DNA of 64,000 bases, taken from the NCBI GenBank assembly GCA_963766195.1, contig CAVXYY010000018.1:1-64000 (forward strand), read 5' to 3'. The DNA comes from JAHEFT01 sp963766195 (lineage in GTDB: Bacteria; Pseudomonadota; Gammaproteobacteria; Xanthomonadales; SZUA-36). Below the pieces are notes generated by a model. That model searched no databases. It saw only the letters and a program-made list of their open reading frames with translations, and had not been told where the DNA came from. A program made the position numbers and the translations under genes. Positions 62,078-64,000 of the stretch are shown piece after piece. Position 1 is the first letter of the stretch. Each line of letters starts with the position of its first letter.

Positions 62078-63127
62078 ATGTCAAAACCAATCCTGATTGT
62101 AGGCGGCGGACCGGCAGGCCTGGCCGCAGCTCATTCTCTGGCCACCTTCGGGCAGGCCTGTATCCTGGTGGAAAAGGAAGATCGGCTGGGCGGAGCCCCG
62201 ATCCTGGAGGGTTACGCCAAGCTTGTTCCGTCCGGTGAATGGGCCAAAGACGCGATCGGCGGAATGGTCGAGCGGGCAACGCAACACGAACTCGTCGATG
62301 TGAAGACCGGAGCTACGATCACCTCGTTCAGCGGCGAGGCGGGTAATTTCACCGCAACCCTCTCCAGCGGTGACTCAGTCGACGTGTCCTCGGCGATATT
62401 GTGCACGGGCTTCACACACTTCGACTCGGCCAACAAACCCGAGTGGGGTTTCGGCACCTATCCCGACGTGGTGACCACCTCCCAGGTTGAGCAGATGATT
62501 TCCTCCGGTCAGGGTGTCCGCTGTCCTTCAGATGGCCGCAAACCCAAGCGTGTGGCGATTTTGTTATGTGTTGGCTCAAGAGACCGGCAGATTGGTCGCG
62601 AATGGTGTTCGAAGATCTGTTGCACGGTTTCAGCCAACATGGCGATGGAAATTCGTGAAGAGTTACCGGATTGCCATGTTTACATCTACTACATGGATAT
62701 CCGTACTTTTGGTCTGTACGAAACCAAGTACTACTGGAAGAGCCAGGAAGAGTTCAAGGTCAAGTACATCAAGGCCCGTATCGCTGAAGTGACCTCGGAC
62801 GGTGAAAAACTGATCGTCAAGGGTGAAGACACCCTGGTCAAGCGGCCGATCACGATTCCATTCGACATGGTCGTGCACGCCATCGGAATGGACCCGAATG
62901 TCGACAACGGGACTATCTCGTCGGTATTCGGCGTTGACCTTGAGCCTCACGGCTATATCGGTAAAGCCAACAGCTACAGCGCTTCCGGCCTGACCAACAA
63001 GACCGGCGTATTCGTTGCCGGCGCCGCGACCGGCCCCGAGACCATTGACGACTCCATCGCGCAAGGAAAGGCTGCGGCGATGGCGGCCCTGGAACAACGC
63101 CAGCTCGCAGCCCGGCTGGTCAGTTAG
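62078..63127 (+). CDS. hdrA: sHdr complex flavoprotein subunit HdrA
   Basis: 349 residues, the short sHdrA. FAD motif ILIVGGGPAGLAAAHSLATF, VCVGSRDRQ-type motif (LLCVGSRDRQIGREWCSKIC then C) whose cysteines bind a [4Fe-4S] cluster, and a C-terminal VFVAGAATGPETIDDSIAQG. It is the electron-bifurcation-type flavin subunit in relatives. ATG 62078 is chosen because it starts just before the FAD motif; the frame is open far upstream. Starts 13 bases after hdrB1. Confidence 0.9.
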   Translation: MSKPILIVGGGPAGLAAAHSLATFGQACILVEKEDRLGGAPILEGYAKLVPSGEWAKDAIGGMVERATQHELVDVKTGATITSFSGEAGNFTATLSSGDSVDVSSAILCTGFTHFDSANKPEWGFGTYPDVVTTSQVEQMISSGQGVRCPSDGRKPKRVAILLCVGSRDRQIGREWCSKICCTVSANMAMEIREELPDCHVYIYYMDIRTFGLYETKYYWKSQEEFKVKYIKARIAEVTSDGEKLIVKGEDTLVKRPITIPFDMVVHAIGMDPNVDNGTISSVFGVDLEPHGYIGKANSYSASGLTNKTGVFVAGAATGPETIDDSIAQGKAAAMAALEQRQLAARLVS

Positions 63128-63139
63128 GGAATCCCGGTT

Positions 63140-64000
63140 TTGGCCTCTTTTTTCCAAGCAAAGCAGTCCCTTGATCCTGTCGTGCTGGAGCGGCCGGTTC
63201 TCGACCTGAGCGGTCCCGTATTGAAGCGGGCTTTCGAAACGCTGGTCCTGGGGACCGAAGCCCAGGGGGGTATTGAATTCTGGACCGACGCGCTCAAGCT
63301 GAAAAGCCGCATGTTTCAGCAGGCCCTGGCCCAGGGCCATCCGGCTGATCTGCCGCTGGAGACGTTCAAAGGCCTGTGCGCGTTCATGGCCAGTGTGCGG
63401 CGCCGTATCGGTCCGTATCTTGAACATTCGGCCTATGGCGAACTGGTTAACGCCATCGCCCTGTTGCTGGAAGACGCCCGGGACACGACCACCACCGACG
63501 CCAGGCTGAAGGCTTTCTGCGCGTGTTTTCCGCAGGACAAAAAGCATCGCTGGGTGCGTGACCTGGGTGCTGAAATCCTGCACGGCGTGGACCCGGAGCG
63601 TTATCCCCTGATGTGCCGCTGGGTTTGGGATCGCACGGCCAACACCGGTGTCATCCGTGAGATCTGGTTCGATGATGAAGTGGACAACATCACGATCAAG
63701 GTCAACGATGGATTCGGCACCTTCCTGATGTTGCGCGAGGAACTCAGCCAGTTCCTGACCGATAACGGCGTGTTCCGCGACGTAATCTGGTACGTGGATT
63801 TGCTGTGCGCCAAGGTGTACGCGGACTATATAGCGGCCCAGGGCGGGGTATACCTGCGGGCGGATTTCTCTGCGCCTGGAGACCCCATGGAACACACGCG
63901 CAGACTGCTTGGCCTGGATGGTGTCCGGGCCGGAAGCGGCCGTACCCGCCTGAAAGCCATCAGCGGTGAGGCTTTTGTGATTGATGACACGAACTTGCTG
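63140..64000 (+). CDS. sHdr-associated Hyp protein, 5' part (cut by the window edge)
   Basis: The frame is open from TTG 63140 to the last base (287 codons) with no stop. Sequence features are FQAKQSLDPVVLERPVLDLS, KRAFETLVLGTEAQGGIEFW and WYVDLLCAKVYADYIAAQGG. In sHdr operons a conserved hypothetical gene (hyp) sits between hdrA and hdrC2; this ORF's position and size fit it. AGGGA lies nine bases before the TTG. Function unknown. hdrC2, hdrB2 and lbpA are expected to the right. Confidence 0.78.
   Translation, partial: MASFFQAKQSLDPVVLERPVLDLSGPVLKRAFETLVLGTEAQGGIEFWTDALKLKSRMFQQALAQGHPADLPLETFKGLCAFMASVRRRIGPYLEHSAYGELVNAIALLLEDARDTTTTDARLKAFCACFPQDKKHRWVRDLGAEILHGVDPERYPLMCRWVWDRTANTGVIREIWFDDEVDNITIKVNDGFGTFLMLREELSQFLTDNGVFRDVIWYVDLLCAKVYADYIAAQGGVYLRADFSAPGDPMEHTRRLLGLDGVRAGSGRTRLKAISGEAFVIDDTNLL

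Noticed and set aside
1..64000. CRISPR array, prophage or integrated plasmid
   Set aside because: No regularly spaced direct repeats, integrase, phage structural genes or plasmid functions were seen; composition and gene content look like a core chromosome with small repeat elements.

Overview
The window comes from the chromosome of a gammaproteobacterium and spans the replication-origin region. The evidence is a dnaA-dnaN-recF-gyrB block reading left, an rpmH-rnpA-yidC-mnmE block reading right, the pcm-tolC-waaA trio, glyQ-glyS and cmoA-cmoB. An A. ferrooxidans-type sulfide:quinone reductase, a persulfide dioxygenase and a sulfur-oxidising heterodisulfide reductase-like (sHdr) cluster with its own lipoate-assembly genes point to a sulfur-oxidising chemolithotroph. 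I cannot name the genus. No rRNA, tRNA, CRISPR array or full insertion sequence was seen.

Layout. 1-2.4 kb: the 5' part of an RND efflux adaptor with a TetR-type operator, then two uncharacterised envelope genes, one badly broken. 2.5-6.2 kb: sixA, tpm, a class V aminotransferase and a dihaem cytochrome c-rhodanese fusion. 6.3-12.1 kb: a PhoB-box-driven pst operon in the order pstS-phoU-pstC-pstA-pstB-pstB. 12.2-22 kb: CDF transporter, MscS channel, glnE and LPS genes (glycosyltransferase, O-antigen ligase, waaA). 21-33 kb: tolC, pcm, an ECF sigma factor with a DUF3379 partner, a BaeSR-like two-component system with a Spy-like protein, cmoAB, and SPFH/NfeD proteins. 33-46.5 kb: glyQS and the origin region. 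46.5-53.1 kb: a sulfide/persulfide block with two BigR/SqrR-type repressors and a FadL porin. 53.2-64 kb: tusA and dsrE3 facing an HDAC-like hydrolase, lipS1, lipS2, a lipoate ligase, a GATase-like protein, dsrE, hdrC1, hdrB1, hdrA and hyp (cut by the right edge).

Most notable are four things. The two PstB ATPases are degenerate at complementary motifs, which predicts a heterodimer with one canonical and one degenerate ATP site. PhoU carries a C-terminal low-molecular-weight phosphatase/arsenate-reductase-like domain that has lost its catalytic cysteine. Two palindromic MITE-like elements and REP-like repeats sit inside or beside operons, including one in the pst operon and one at the hdrC1 stop codon. 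In the sHdr-lipoate cluster, an HDAC-fold hydrolase and a glutamine-amidotransferase-like protein without its catalytic cysteine flank the lipoate genes. Two parS-like sites lie in recF.

Caution on sequence quality. Many genes are split by single-base indels, including essential ones (rpmH, dnaN, recF, waaA, mnmE). The rpmH and dnaN loci are each exactly one base longer than the usual family lengths. Most of these breaks are therefore probably uncorrected sequencing errors rather than pseudogenes. I give each such gene as one feature and state the approximate break points.
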